Positions 55,257 to 62,789 of a stretch of 64,000 nucleotides of DNA are shown one piece after another. The notes under the pieces were generated by a model. That model did not search any database. It saw only the letters and a program-made list of their open reading frames with translations, and was not told where the DNA came from. This DNA is from Pseudomonas sp. Teo4 (GTDB lineage Bacteria > Pseudomonadota > Gammaproteobacteria > Pseudomonadales > Pseudomonadaceae): positions 1,488,001 through 1,552,000 of the forward strand of contig NZ_JAXCIL010000001.1 in the NCBI RefSeq assembly GCF_034387475.1, read 5' to 3'. Position numbers and translations under genes: made by a program. Numbering within the stretch: position 1 is the first letter of the stretch; each line of letters opens with the position of its first letter.

Positions 55257-56168
55257 GTGACAACGCCCAATGCCTTGCAGGTCCAGGCCTTCAACACCAG
55301 CGACGTAACCGAGCAGGTCCGCGCCACCCCTGGGTGGCAGCAGCAGTATCGGCAAATGTCGCCGGGGCACTTCAGCGGCCAGTTGCGCTGCCTTGGACTC
55401 GATGGCGTGGAGGTCTACGAAGAACGCCTGAATACCCGCGTCGAGCAGTTCTTCACGGCGCCGAGCGGATCGTTGGCGTTTTGCTTCGACCGTAGCGAAA
55501 ACAGCCTCTACCTGCTCAACGAGCAAAGCCGCAACATCTGGATCACGCCGGAGAACTACCAGGAAGTGGCGGTGGTGTTCGACCAGCGCTTTCTCTCGAA
55601 TCACGACCTGGACCCGAAGCGCCTGGAAGGGCTATTCATGGTGCCGCTGGGCAGCGGCCAGAATGCGCTGTTCGGCAGCTGGCTGAGCGCCACCCTTACG
55701 CGCCTGAGTCAGGCCGACTGCCCATTGGAGGGGCAGGCGCTGGCCGAGCAACTGCTGGAAGACTGCCTGTTCATCCTCGACAATGCCTGCCAGCGTTTGC
55801 AAGGCGGAGCCCTGGGGCGGCGCGGCGAGGAGCGGGCGATCATGCAACGCGTCAGTCAATGGGCGGCGGACTGCCCGGAGGAAACCCTGAACCTGATGCA
55901 ACTGGCCGCAGTGGCGGGTGTGTCGCTGCGTCAGTTGCAGCAGGCGTTCAAGGCCTTCACTGGCATGGCGCCTGCGCAGTGGCTGCGCTTGCGCCGGCTC
56001 AATGGTGCACGGCGTGACTTGTTGCGTGGGGGTGAGGTGACGGTCGCCGAGGTTGCCATGCGCTGGTCGTTCTGGCACCTGGGGCGGTTTTCCGAGAGTT
56101 ACCGTCAGTTGTTTCGCGAGTTGCCCAGCGAGACCTTGAGGCGCGTCAAGCCTATTCGCGGGTGCTGA
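55257..56168 (+). CDS. AraC-family regulator divergent from the polyamine operon
   Basis: 303-residue regulator with a C-terminal double helix-turn-helix: LNLMQLAAVAGVSLRQLQQA, FKAFTGMAPAQWLRLRRLNG, VTVAEVAMRWSFWHLGRFSE and SYRQLFRELPSETLRR. The N-terminal 190 residues form an EutR/ligand-type domain (LEGLFMVPLGSGQ). GTG 55257 (VTTPNALQVQAF) has AAAGGA at good distance and is preferred over ATG 55227. Sits 160 bp from the puuA-like gene, so it is the probable regulator of that operon. Confidence 0.87.
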   Translation: MTTPNALQVQAFNTSDVTEQVRATPGWQQQYRQMSPGHFSGQLRCLGLDGVEVYEERLNTRVEQFFTAPSGSLAFCFDRSENSLYLLNEQSRNIWITPENYQEVAVVFDQRFLSNHDLDPKRLEGLFMVPLGSGQNALFGSWLSATLTRLSQADCPLEGQALAEQLLEDCLFILDNACQRLQGGALGRRGEERAIMQRVSQWAADCPEETLNLMQLAAVAGVSLRQLQQAFKAFTGMAPAQWLRLRRLNGARRDLLRGGEVTVAEVAMRWSFWHLGRFSESYRQLFRELPSETLRRVKPIRGC

Positions 56169-56236
56169 CCTAACGCAACCCAGCATTCCTGCAGGAAAGT
56201 TGTTATCGTGCCCGGCAGTTTCCACCCGAGGTCCCG

Positions 56237-58150
56237 ATGTTCTACCTGCCTTTGCCAAGCGACCAGGCCGACCGCCTCGCCAGCGCGCCCACCGCCACCG
56301 ACTTCTTCCCGACCGCCAGCATGCTGGAGGCTGCCGCGGTGCTGTTCGTGCAGAACCTGCCGCGACAGCCGTCCATGCCATCGGTCGAGGCCCAGGAGCG
56401 TCGTTTTGCCGAGATGGTGCGCATTGCCAATCAAGTAGAGGCAGCCGCGCCCGGGCAGTTCCAGGCGCAGGTGGGGCAACGTTTCGATCGTGAGGCGTTC
56501 GCCATGGGCCTGGGGATGCTGGGCGAAAATGGCATTGGCCTGTTATCCGCCGAGGTCGAGTATCAGGCGGAAGAACTGTTGGATGCCGAGGGGCAGTGGA
56601 GCTTCCAGTTCGCTGATACCTATCGCCAGCGCGCCACCCCGTTGCACCCAGTGTACCTGCCGTCCCTGGCCAGCGACCTGTTGCTCAGCGACCAGCAGAA
56701 CCGCCTGCTGCGCGAGTTTCTGTCGGGCGTCGACGAGTCGGTGGCAGTGCAGGGCTTCGCAGGCACTGGCAAGACCTTTCTGATTCACCAGTTCGCCCGT
56801 CTGCTGGACCCTTCGCGCACCTTGCTGCTGGCGCTGACCGAAGGGCAACTCAGGGCGCTGCAGGCCAGGGTCAAGGATGCCCAGGCCTATACCGCAATGA
56901 CGTTTGGCCAGCTCGCCGACGACATTCTCAACCGCGACCTGACCAGCAATGGCTGGCGCTTGCGTGACCCGTACCGCACCAAACTGTCCTGGCGCCCGCA
57001 GGAGGCGCAAGTGGTGAAATGGTTGGGCATTCCGGACATCGGCCCGCTGGCGGCGCGCGATGTGGTGGCACTGTGCGTCAAGGCCGTGCGTACCTTCTGC
57101 CGCACAGGTGACGACCAGCTGCAACTGCACCATCTGCCCTGGGCCGGCCCCGGCATTACGCCGCTGGACCAGGAGGTGCTGCTGGAAAAAGCGCGCCTGT
57201 ACTGGCAGGAACTGATTCGCCCTTCGGCCCGCGAGATCCAGTTGCCGGTGCGCGATTACCACCGGGTCAAGCTGTTGTCGCTGACAGACGACGTGATCGA
57301 CGCCCGCTATACCCATGTCATCGTCGATGAGGCCCATGAACTGTCGGCCCCCATGCTGGCCGTGCTCGACCGCAGTCCGCAGTCGGTCATCGCCCTGGGT
57401 GACGAGTTGCAGAACCTCAATGGCTTGAGCCCCCACCATGGCGGCTTCATTCGCCAGCGCTACATCGACCACTCGCTTCGCGCCGGGCCTGCGATGGATG
57501 CGGTGCTCAATCCGCTGATCCAGGCGCACCCGGCGGCGATCCAGGCGGCATTCAGTGGCAGTGCCGAGCATTACACGCGAGTCAGCTTCTTCGACGCCGT
57601 GACGGTACCCGAGCAGCCGACCGCCTTGATCGTCGAAGACGAGTGGGGGCTGTTCGGTTGGTTCCAGCGCCTGACCCACCAGGGGGTACCCTTCATACTG
57701 CTGCATAGCGCACGCAAGGACTTCGAGTTGTTCGTCGAGGACTGCATCGAGCTATACCGCTATGGCACCCGGCCCCGTCACCCGATGCTGTTCCGCTATG
57801 CCAGCTGGCAGGCGCTGGAGCAGGACAAAGGCGATGACAAGGCGTTCGTCGCGGTGGCCAACATGTTGCGCAAGGGCTACACCCCTGAGCATTTCGCCAA
57901 GGCCAAGAGCCGTTACCGCTGGGACAAGGCGCCGAAGCTGTTCCTCGGAAGGGTGCGGGATGTAAAGAACATGGAGTTCGCCAGGGTGATGGTGTCGCCA
58001 GAGTTGATGGTGGCACCGGTGGCGGGGGGAGGGCGCAATGAGCGGGCGCGGCTGTTGGCGGGGTTGTATACCGCGTGTTCGCGGGCGCGGCATGAGTTGA
58101 TCGTGCCGGGGGGGATGCTGGAGTGGGTCAAGGACCAGACGCGGGGTTGA
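56237..58150 (+). CDS. Superfamily 1 DNA/RNA helicase-like protein
   Basis: 637-residue ATPase: Walker A VQGFAGTGKTFLIHQF (about 170-185), Walker B HVIVDEAHELSAPM, motif III LGDELQNLNG and a motif VI-like LYTACSRARHELIVPGG, the UvrD/Rep-like layout. The first 150 residues, FYLPLPSDQADRLASAPTAT, are not a known domain to me. No nuclease domain or partner gene is seen. ATG 56237 has GAGG upstream. It lies 68 bp after the AraC gene; a REP pair follows the stop. Role in DNA or RNA metabolism cannot be stated. Confidence 0.8.
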   Translation: MFYLPLPSDQADRLASAPTATDFFPTASMLEAAAVLFVQNLPRQPSMPSVEAQERRFAEMVRIANQVEAAAPGQFQAQVGQRFDREAFAMGLGMLGENGIGLLSAEVEYQAEELLDAEGQWSFQFADTYRQRATPLHPVYLPSLASDLLLSDQQNRLLREFLSGVDESVAVQGFAGTGKTFLIHQFARLLDPSRTLLLALTEGQLRALQARVKDAQAYTAMTFGQLADDILNRDLTSNGWRLRDPYRTKLSWRPQEAQVVKWLGIPDIGPLAARDVVALCVKAVRTFCRTGDDQLQLHHLPWAGPGITPLDQEVLLEKARLYWQELIRPSAREIQLPVRDYHRVKLLSLTDDVIDARYTHVIVDEAHELSAPMLAVLDRSPQSVIALGDELQNLNGLSPHHGGFIRQRYIDHSLRAGPAMDAVLNPLIQAHPAAIQAAFSGSAEHYTRVSFFDAVTVPEQPTALIVEDEWGLFGWFQRLTHQGVPFILLHSARKDFELFVEDCIELYRYGTRPRHPMLFRYASWQALEQDKGDDKAFVAVANMLRKGYTPEHFAKAKSRYRWDKAPKLFLGRVRDVKNMEFARVMVSPELMVAPVAGGGRNERARLLAGLYTACSRARHELIVPGGMLEWVKDQTRG

Positions 58151-58157
58151 GGTGAAT

Positions 58158-58278
58158 GGGGCTGCTTTGCAGCCCATCGCGGGCTTCGCCAGCTCCCACG
58201 GATAGCCGCAAGTTTTCAATTCCTGGTGCTAGCTTCGTGGGAGCTGGCGTAGCCCGCGATGGGCCGCAAAGCGGCCCC
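58158..58278. repeat. Inverted REP pair between convergent genes
   Basis: Left: GGGGCTGCTTTGCAGCCC hairpin plus CATCGCGGGCTTCGCCAGCTCC; right (58236-58278): the near reverse complement ending GGGCCGCAAAGCGGCCCC. They fill the gap between the helicase-like and SSADH genes and can act as a two-way terminator. Confidence 0.8.
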
Positions 58279-58288
58279 ACTTGGTTGA

Positions 58289-59674
58289 TCAGTTACGATC
58301 CAGCCAAACGGTCTGTGCGTTGGTGAACTCACGCACACCAAAGTGCGACAGCTCACGCCCGAAACCGCTCTTCTTCACGCCGCCGAACGCCACACGGGGG
58401 TCGGATGCGCAGTAGCCGTTGATGAACACGCCACCGGTGTCCAGCGCCGCAGTCATGCGCTCGGCCAAAGCGTAATCGGCGGTGTAGATGGTCGACGCCA
58501 GGCCGAACTCGCTGTCGTTGGCCAGTTCCACTGCGTGGTCCGCATCGCGGGCGGTGATGATCGCCGCCACCGGGCCGAACAACTCTTGCTTGAACGCGGT
58601 CATGTCAGGGGTGACGTTGGCGAACACAGTCGGTTCGAAGAAGTTGCCCACACCTTCGACCTTGTTGCCACCCAGCAGCAGGGTCGCACCTTCGGCGAGG
58701 GTCGCCTGGACTTGGCCATCCAACTCGTCACGCAGGTCATAACGGGCCATCGGGCCGATGTAGGTGTCGTCCTCCAGCGGGTTGCCGACTTTCAGCTGGC
58801 GCGTGGCCTCGACGAACTTGCGGGTGAATTCCTCGGCGATGCCCTGCTCGACGATCAGGCGCTTGGCCGCGGCGCAAACCTGGCCAGTGTTCTGATAACG
58901 GCCAATCACGGCGGCTTTGACCGCAGCATCCAGATCGGCGTCGGCCAGCACGATGAACGGGTCGGAGCCGCCCAGTTCAAGCACGCACTTCTTCAGCGCG
59001 GCGCCGGCTTGTGCGCCGATGGCCATGCCGGCACGCACGCTGCCAGTGAGGGTGACGGCGGCGATGCGCGGGTCGTTGATGGCACGGGTGACGCCGTCTG
59101 GCGTGACGTTCAGCACCTCGAACACGCCCTCAGGCAGCCCCGCATCCTTGAACAGCTCTGCCAGCAGGTAGGCGCTGCCCATCACGTTCGGCGCGTGCTT
59201 GAGCACATAGGTGTTGCCGGCCAGCAAGGCAGGAACCGCGCCGCGCAGCACTTGCCAGATCGGGAAGTTCCACGGCATCACGGCGAGGATCGGGCCGAGC
59301 GGGCGGTATTCGATACGCGCTTTCTCAACTTGGGTCGGCTCTGGCGCCAGCATGGCCGGGCCGTGTTCGGCGTACCACTGGCACAGGCCGACGCACTTGC
59401 TCACTTCACCACGGGCCTGGGCGATTGGCTTGCCGATTTCGCGGCTGATCATCTGGGCGAAAGCTTCGCCCTTGGCTTGCAGCGTGTTGGCCAGGGCGAG
59501 CAGATACTCGCTGCGCTGACCCAGCGACACCTGGCGCCATTGGGTGTAACCCACCTTGGCACGTTGCAGCGCCGCTTCCAGTGCGGCGTCGGTATCGAAG
59601 GGGTAATGGCCGATCTGCTCGCCGCTGAAGGGGTCGACGGAGATGGCGTGGGTCAGGCTGCTGATCTGGCTCAT
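58289..59674 (-). CDS. Succinate-semialdehyde dehydrogenase (Sad/YneI-like)
   Basis: Aldehyde dehydrogenase of 461 residues, the length of E. coli Sad (YneI). Visible: AVMPWNFPIWQVLRGAVPAL, NTYVLKHAPNVMGSA, LTGSVRAGMAIGAQAG, ELGGSDPFIVLADADL with intact general base Glu, the nucleophile in NTGQVCAAAKRLIVEQG, and FINGYCASDPRVAFGGVKKS. Would oxidise succinate semialdehyde, the end of putrescine/GABA breakdown, in line with the polyamine genes nearby. ATG 59674 is used; a frame running to 60436 crosses the divergent LysR gene and is false. Confidence 0.88.
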   Translation of the reverse strand: MSQISSLTHAISVDPFSGEQIGHYPFDTDAALEAALQRAKVGYTQWRQVSLGQRSEYLLALANTLQAKGEAFAQMISREIGKPIAQARGEVSKCVGLCQWYAEHGPAMLAPEPTQVEKARIEYRPLGPILAVMPWNFPIWQVLRGAVPALLAGNTYVLKHAPNVMGSAYLLAELFKDAGLPEGVFEVLNVTPDGVTRAINDPRIAAVTLTGSVRAGMAIGAQAGAALKKCVLELGGSDPFIVLADADLDAAVKAAVIGRYQNTGQVCAAAKRLIVEQGIAEEFTRKFVEATRQLKVGNPLEDDTYIGPMARYDLRDELDGQVQATLAEGATLLLGGNKVEGVGNFFEPTVFANVTPDMTAFKQELFGPVAAIITARDADHAVELANDSEFGLASTIYTADYALAERMTAALDTGGVFINGYCASDPRVAFGGVKKSGFGRELSHFGVREFTNAQTVWLDRN

Positions 59675-59773
59675 GGATGTACGCTCGTTGTTGTTTATCA
59701 GTGACCTCAGACTAGTGGTGTATGCCGTTAATGAAAACTGAATAATAATGAGCGAAACATTCACGTTTGGAGA

Positions 59774-60646
59774 ATGACTGTGGACCTGGTGCAACTGGAG
59801 ATCTTCAAGGCCGTGGCTGAACAGGGCAGCATCAGCGCCGCCGCCCAGCACATTCACCGTGTGCCGTCGAACCTGACCACCCGCATCAAGCAGCTGGAAG
59901 AAGACCTGGGGGTCGAGCTGTTCATCCGCGAGAAGAGCCGCTTGCGCCTGTCCCCGGCGGGCTGGAACTTCCTCGAATACACCCGGCGCATTCTCGACCT
60001 GGTGCACGAGGCGCGGCTTACCGTGGCCGGGGAAGACCCGCAGGGCACCTTCGCCCTGGGTTCGCTGGAAAGCACGGCGGCGGTGCGCATTCCGGCGCTG
60101 CTGGCGGCCTACAACCAGCGCTACCCCAAGGTCGACCTGGACCTTTCCACCGGCCCCTCCGGGACCATGTTGGAGGGTGTGTTGTCTGGACGCCTGGTGG
60201 CGGCGTTCGTCGACGGCCCGGTGCTGCACCCGACCCTGGAGGGCATGCCAGTGTTCGAGGAGGAGATGGTGATCATTTCGCCGCTCAATCACACCCCGGT
60301 GACCCGCGCACAGGATGTCAACGGCGCGAGCATCTATGCCTTTCGCGCCAACTGCTCGTATCGCCACCACTTCGAGAACTGGTTTGTCCAGGACCAGGCG
60401 GTGCCGGGCAAGATCCATGAGATGGAGTCGTACCACGGCATGCTGGCGTGCGTGAGTGCGGGCGCAGGCCTGGCCATGCTGCCACGCAGCATGCTCGAGA
60501 ACATGCCAGGTTGCAGCACCGTCAACGCCTGGCCGATGTCGGAAGATTTCCGCTACCTCAAGACCTGGCTGGTGTGGCGCCGGGGGACGGTATCGCGCAG
60601 CCTGAGCATGTTCGTGAAGTTGCTCGAAGAGCGCCGCACCGGCTGA
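59774..60646 (+). CDS. LysR-family regulator divergent from SSADH
   Basis: 290-residue regulator: [40 protein letters not shown] (helix-turn-helix) and an effector domain with [39 protein letters not shown] and [12 protein letters not shown]. Either ATG 59774 or GTG 59780, which has the better GGAG spacing, may be the start. It sits 99 bp from the SSADH start and is likely its regulator. Confidence 0.88.
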   Translation: MTVDLVQLEIFKAVAEQGSISAAAQHIHRVPSNLTTRIKQLEEDLGVELFIREKSRLRLSPAGWNFLEYTRRILDLVHEARLTVAGEDPQGTFALGSLESTAAVRIPALLAAYNQRYPKVDLDLSTGPSGTMLEGVLSGRLVAAFVDGPVLHPTLEGMPVFEEEMVIISPLNHTPVTRAQDVNGASIYAFRANCSYRHHFENWFVQDQAVPGKIHEMESYHGMLACVSAGAGLAMLPRSMLENMPGCSTVNAWPMSEDFRYLKTWLVWRRGTVSRSLSMFVKLLEERRTG

Positions 60647-60723
60647 CCATGCATCAGCGCGAACCCAGGCGTGGCCAGGGCGTCAGATAATAGGTAAGCC
60701 ATTCCCACGTGGAGGGTAGAACC

Positions 60724-61167
60724 ATGCGCAATCATCACTATGCCCTGGGTGCGGTGCTGCTGGTCACGCTCGCATTGCCGTGGACGCTGGCGGCAGCCGC
60801 CGACCTGAACGCGCCCATCGACATGCAGGCGGTACAACTGCAGCCCCAGGAGCAAAACGGCATCCGCTACCTGCAAGGCGGTATCGGCCAGGATGAAGCC
60901 AACGCCTTGCGCAAGACGCAAGGCTATGACTTGCACGTCACCCTGTCCACCGGCCCGGAAGGCAAGTTCCAGACTGGCGCGGCGGTGGATATCCAGAGTG
61001 CGCAAGGTCAACCCGTGCTGTCCTTGCATGACGTTGGCCCGTTGCTGTTCGTGCAGCTACCGCCAGGCCATTACAAAGTCATCGGCAATGCCGAGGGTCA
61101 GACGTTACAGCAACAAGTGGTTGTGGACGGCAAGGCGCCAGCGAGGGTCGACCTGAACTGGCGTTGA
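60724..61167 (+). CDS. Small periplasmic carboxypeptidase regulatory-like domain protein
   Basis: 147-residue exported protein. Signal peptide (MRNHHYALGAVLLVTLALPW, cleaved near TLAAAA) and a beta-sandwich region: LQGGIGQDEANALRKTQGYD, LHVTLSTGPEGKFQTGAAVD, LFVQLPPGHYKVIGNAEGQ, typical of carboxypeptidase-regulatory-like/transthyretin-type folds in Pseudomonas hypothetical proteins. GGAGGG upstream of ATG 60724. Function unknown. A strong hairpin follows the stop. Confidence 0.8.
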   Translation: MRNHHYALGAVLLVTLALPWTLAAAADLNAPIDMQAVQLQPQEQNGIRYLQGGIGQDEANALRKTQGYDLHVTLSTGPEGKFQTGAAVDIQSAQGQPVLSLHDVGPLLFVQLPPGHYKVIGNAEGQTLQQQVVVDGKAPARVDLNWR

Positions 61168-61179
61168 ATCGTTAACGCC

Positions 61180-61209
61180 ACCGCTGGAGTACAGATGTAC
61201 TCCAGTGGT
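61180..61209. promoter_or_regulatory. 13-bp stem hairpin between two rightward genes
   Basis: ACCGCTGGAGTAC (61180-61192), loop AGAT, GTACTCCAGTGGT (61197-61209); one G-T pair. No T-run follows, and it lies just before the Shine-Dalgarno (AGGAG) of the PhyH gene, so it may be an operator, a translational control hairpin or an RNA processing site. Confidence 0.55.
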
Positions 61210-61225
61210 ACAGGAGCGTATCGCC

Positions 61226-61972
61226 ATGAACCTGGAGAGTCAGCTTCAGTTGCTTGACGAGCGGGGCTACGTGCTGATCCCCGGTGTGCTCGAACCCCTG
61301 CGCATCGCCTTGTTGCGCTGCGCGATCGACGACCTGCAGCCCACTCATTGGGATTACCAGGGGCTGCTGGAACACTACAAATGCGTCTTCAATCGCAACC
61401 CGTTGTGGTTGCCGTTTCTGGATCTACCGCCCCTTATCGCTTTGGCCGAAGCAGCGCTCGGAGCGGATTGCCACGTCATCGGCCAGACAGCCTGGCGCAG
61501 CCACCCAGGTTACCAAGGCATGGCGCTGCACCTGGACCACCTGCCGATGGAACTGCCGGCGTGGCTGCGCGAGCGCGGCGATTTCACGCAACCGATGCAG
61601 ATTCTCACAGCGCAGCTGTACCTCAGCGATGTCGACCATACCCTGGGGCCGACCTGGGTGGTGCCGGGCAGTCACCGCGCAGGCCGCAGGCCACTGGAGG
61701 GGGAAAGCCAGTGGCAGGGGCGGGAGGCCCAACCGGTGTTGTGCAAGGCCGGCGATGCGCTGGTGTTGCGTAGCGACGTGTGGCACAGCGGCGGCGCTAA
61801 CTGCAGTGTTGCGCGCGAGCGCGACATGCTGCAGGTGCATTACGGCCGACGCATGGTGGCGCAGAAGTTTTCGCCCTACCTGGTCTGGCGTTTCAACCCT
61901 GAGGTTCTGGATGAGGCCACGCCCAGGCAGCGGCGTTTGCTGGGTGAGCATGAGGAGGCCGAGTACGACTGA
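61226..61972 (+). CDS. Phytanoyl-CoA dioxygenase (PhyH)-family protein
   Basis: Fe(II)/2-oxoglutarate oxygenase-like protein of 248 residues. N-terminal LQLLDERGYVLIPGVLEPLR is typical of PhyH; metal ligands are probably His and Asp of ALHLDHLP and the distal His of RSDVWHSGGANCS, with QLYLSDVDHTLGPTWVVPGS between. The small-molecule substrate is unknown; relatives hydroxylate amino acids or other metabolites. ATG 61226 has CAGGAG upstream. The ORF end is followed by a 200-bp leader of pagL. Confidence 0.82.
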   Translation: MNLESQLQLLDERGYVLIPGVLEPLRIALLRCAIDDLQPTHWDYQGLLEHYKCVFNRNPLWLPFLDLPPLIALAEAALGADCHVIGQTAWRSHPGYQGMALHLDHLPMELPAWLRERGDFTQPMQILTAQLYLSDVDHTLGPTWVVPGSHRAGRRPLEGESQWQGREAQPVLCKAGDALVLRSDVWHSGGANCSVARERDMLQVHYGRRMVAQKFSPYLVWRFNPEVLDEATPRQRRLLGEHEEAEYD

Positions 61973-62055
61973 GTCGTGGCTATTCGCCAATAGTGGCAAA
62001 TCTCTTTCAACTTTTTGATTAACTGGACAATAATCAGAAAAGTATTACCTCGTGT

Positions 62056-62142
62056 GACCGGTTGGATGCACCGGTCGCCGCCATAAGTGAGGGGCTAGAG
62101 CCCCCGTGTGTCTAGCAGGCCGACGCCTTGAAAGCGGCCTGC
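62056..62142 (+). promoter_or_regulatory. Three tandem hairpins in the leader of pagL
   Basis: Hairpin 1 GACCGG/CCGGTC (62056-62076), hairpin 2 GGGGC/GCCCC (62091-62104), hairpin 3 GCAGGCCG/CGGCCTGC (62115-62142) occupy the region before the pagL RBS (AGGAGAAG, 62157). No riboswitch class is recognised and none has a T-run. Could be post-transcriptional control or just stability elements. Confidence 0.45.
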
Positions 62143-62170
62143 CCGTGTTGACCATCAGGAGAAGTCATTG

Positions 62171-62692
62171 ATGAAAACCCGTCTCGCCGCTTCGCTGGCG
62201 GCTGCCGTGCTGGCTTTTGCAGGGGCCAACCTGGCTCAGGCCGCACAGGTGTCCGGCGCCGTTGGGGCTACTGGCCAAGGCGACATGACCTACCGTATCG
62301 GCATGTCGTTCGACTGGGACAAGAAGTGGCTGGAAAGCAGCACCGGCTACCTGACCGGTTACTGGGATGCGGCCTACACCTATTGGGAAGGCGGTGAGGC
62401 CAGTGGTGCCCACTCGCTATCGTTCAGCCCGGTGTTCACCTACGAATTCAGCGGCTTCACCTACACCCCTTACATCGAGGCTGGTATTGGCCTGGCGGCG
62501 TTTTCCAAGACCGATGTGGGCGATCAGCGCATGGGGTCGGCAGTCAACTTCGAGGACCGCATTGGTTTTGGCCTGAAGCTGCCGGGTGAGCAGAAAGTCG
62601 GCATCCGAGCCATGCATTACTCCAATGCCGGCATCAAGCAGCCGAACGACGGGATCGAGTCGTACTCGCTGTTCTACAGCAAGGGCTTCTGA
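62171..62692 (+). CDS. pagL: Lipid A 3-O-deacylase PagL
   Basis: Outer-membrane enzyme of 173 residues that removes the 3-O acyl chain of lipid A. Signal peptide (residues 1 to about 23, MKTRLAASLAAAVLAFAGAN) and an eight-strand barrel ending in Phe. Catalytic triad residues seen in MHYSNAGIKQPNDGIES: His149, Ser151, Glu163, the same precursor positions as P. aeruginosa PagL to my memory. ATG 62171, with AGGAG upstream. A TTG three bases earlier is not needed. Expression may be controlled through the hairpin-rich leader. Confidence 0.92.
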   Translation: MKTRLAASLAAAVLAFAGANLAQAAQVSGAVGATGQGDMTYRIGMSFDWDKKWLESSTGYLTGYWDAAYTYWEGGEASGAHSLSFSPVFTYEFSGFTYTPYIEAGIGLAAFSKTDVGDQRMGSAVNFEDRIGFGLKLPGEQKVGIRAMHYSNAGIKQPNDGIESYSLFYSKGF

Positions 62693-62720
62693 TCTTTCTT
62701 GCCCTCCCTTGTGTTGTTTG

Positions 62721-62775
62721 ATCGGGCCCTATCGCCGCGGTTCGTCGCCACGACAAGCCGGCGATGAGGCCCGAT
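62721..62775. terminator. Long hairpin between convergent pagL and TonB receptor genes
   Basis: ATCGGGCCCTATCGCCG at the left (62721) pairs with CGGCGATGAGGCCCGAT ending at 62775, with one or two mismatches. Lies between convergent genes and so may end both transcripts. The loop side holds the 32-bp REP-like core also present at 24809-24840. Confidence 0.6.
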
Positions 62776-62789
62776 CAGACGACAACGCC

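Noticed and set aside
59675..60436. N-terminal extension of the SSADH frame to 715 codons
   Set aside because: It would run antisense through the LysR gene; ATG 59674 gives the exact family length.
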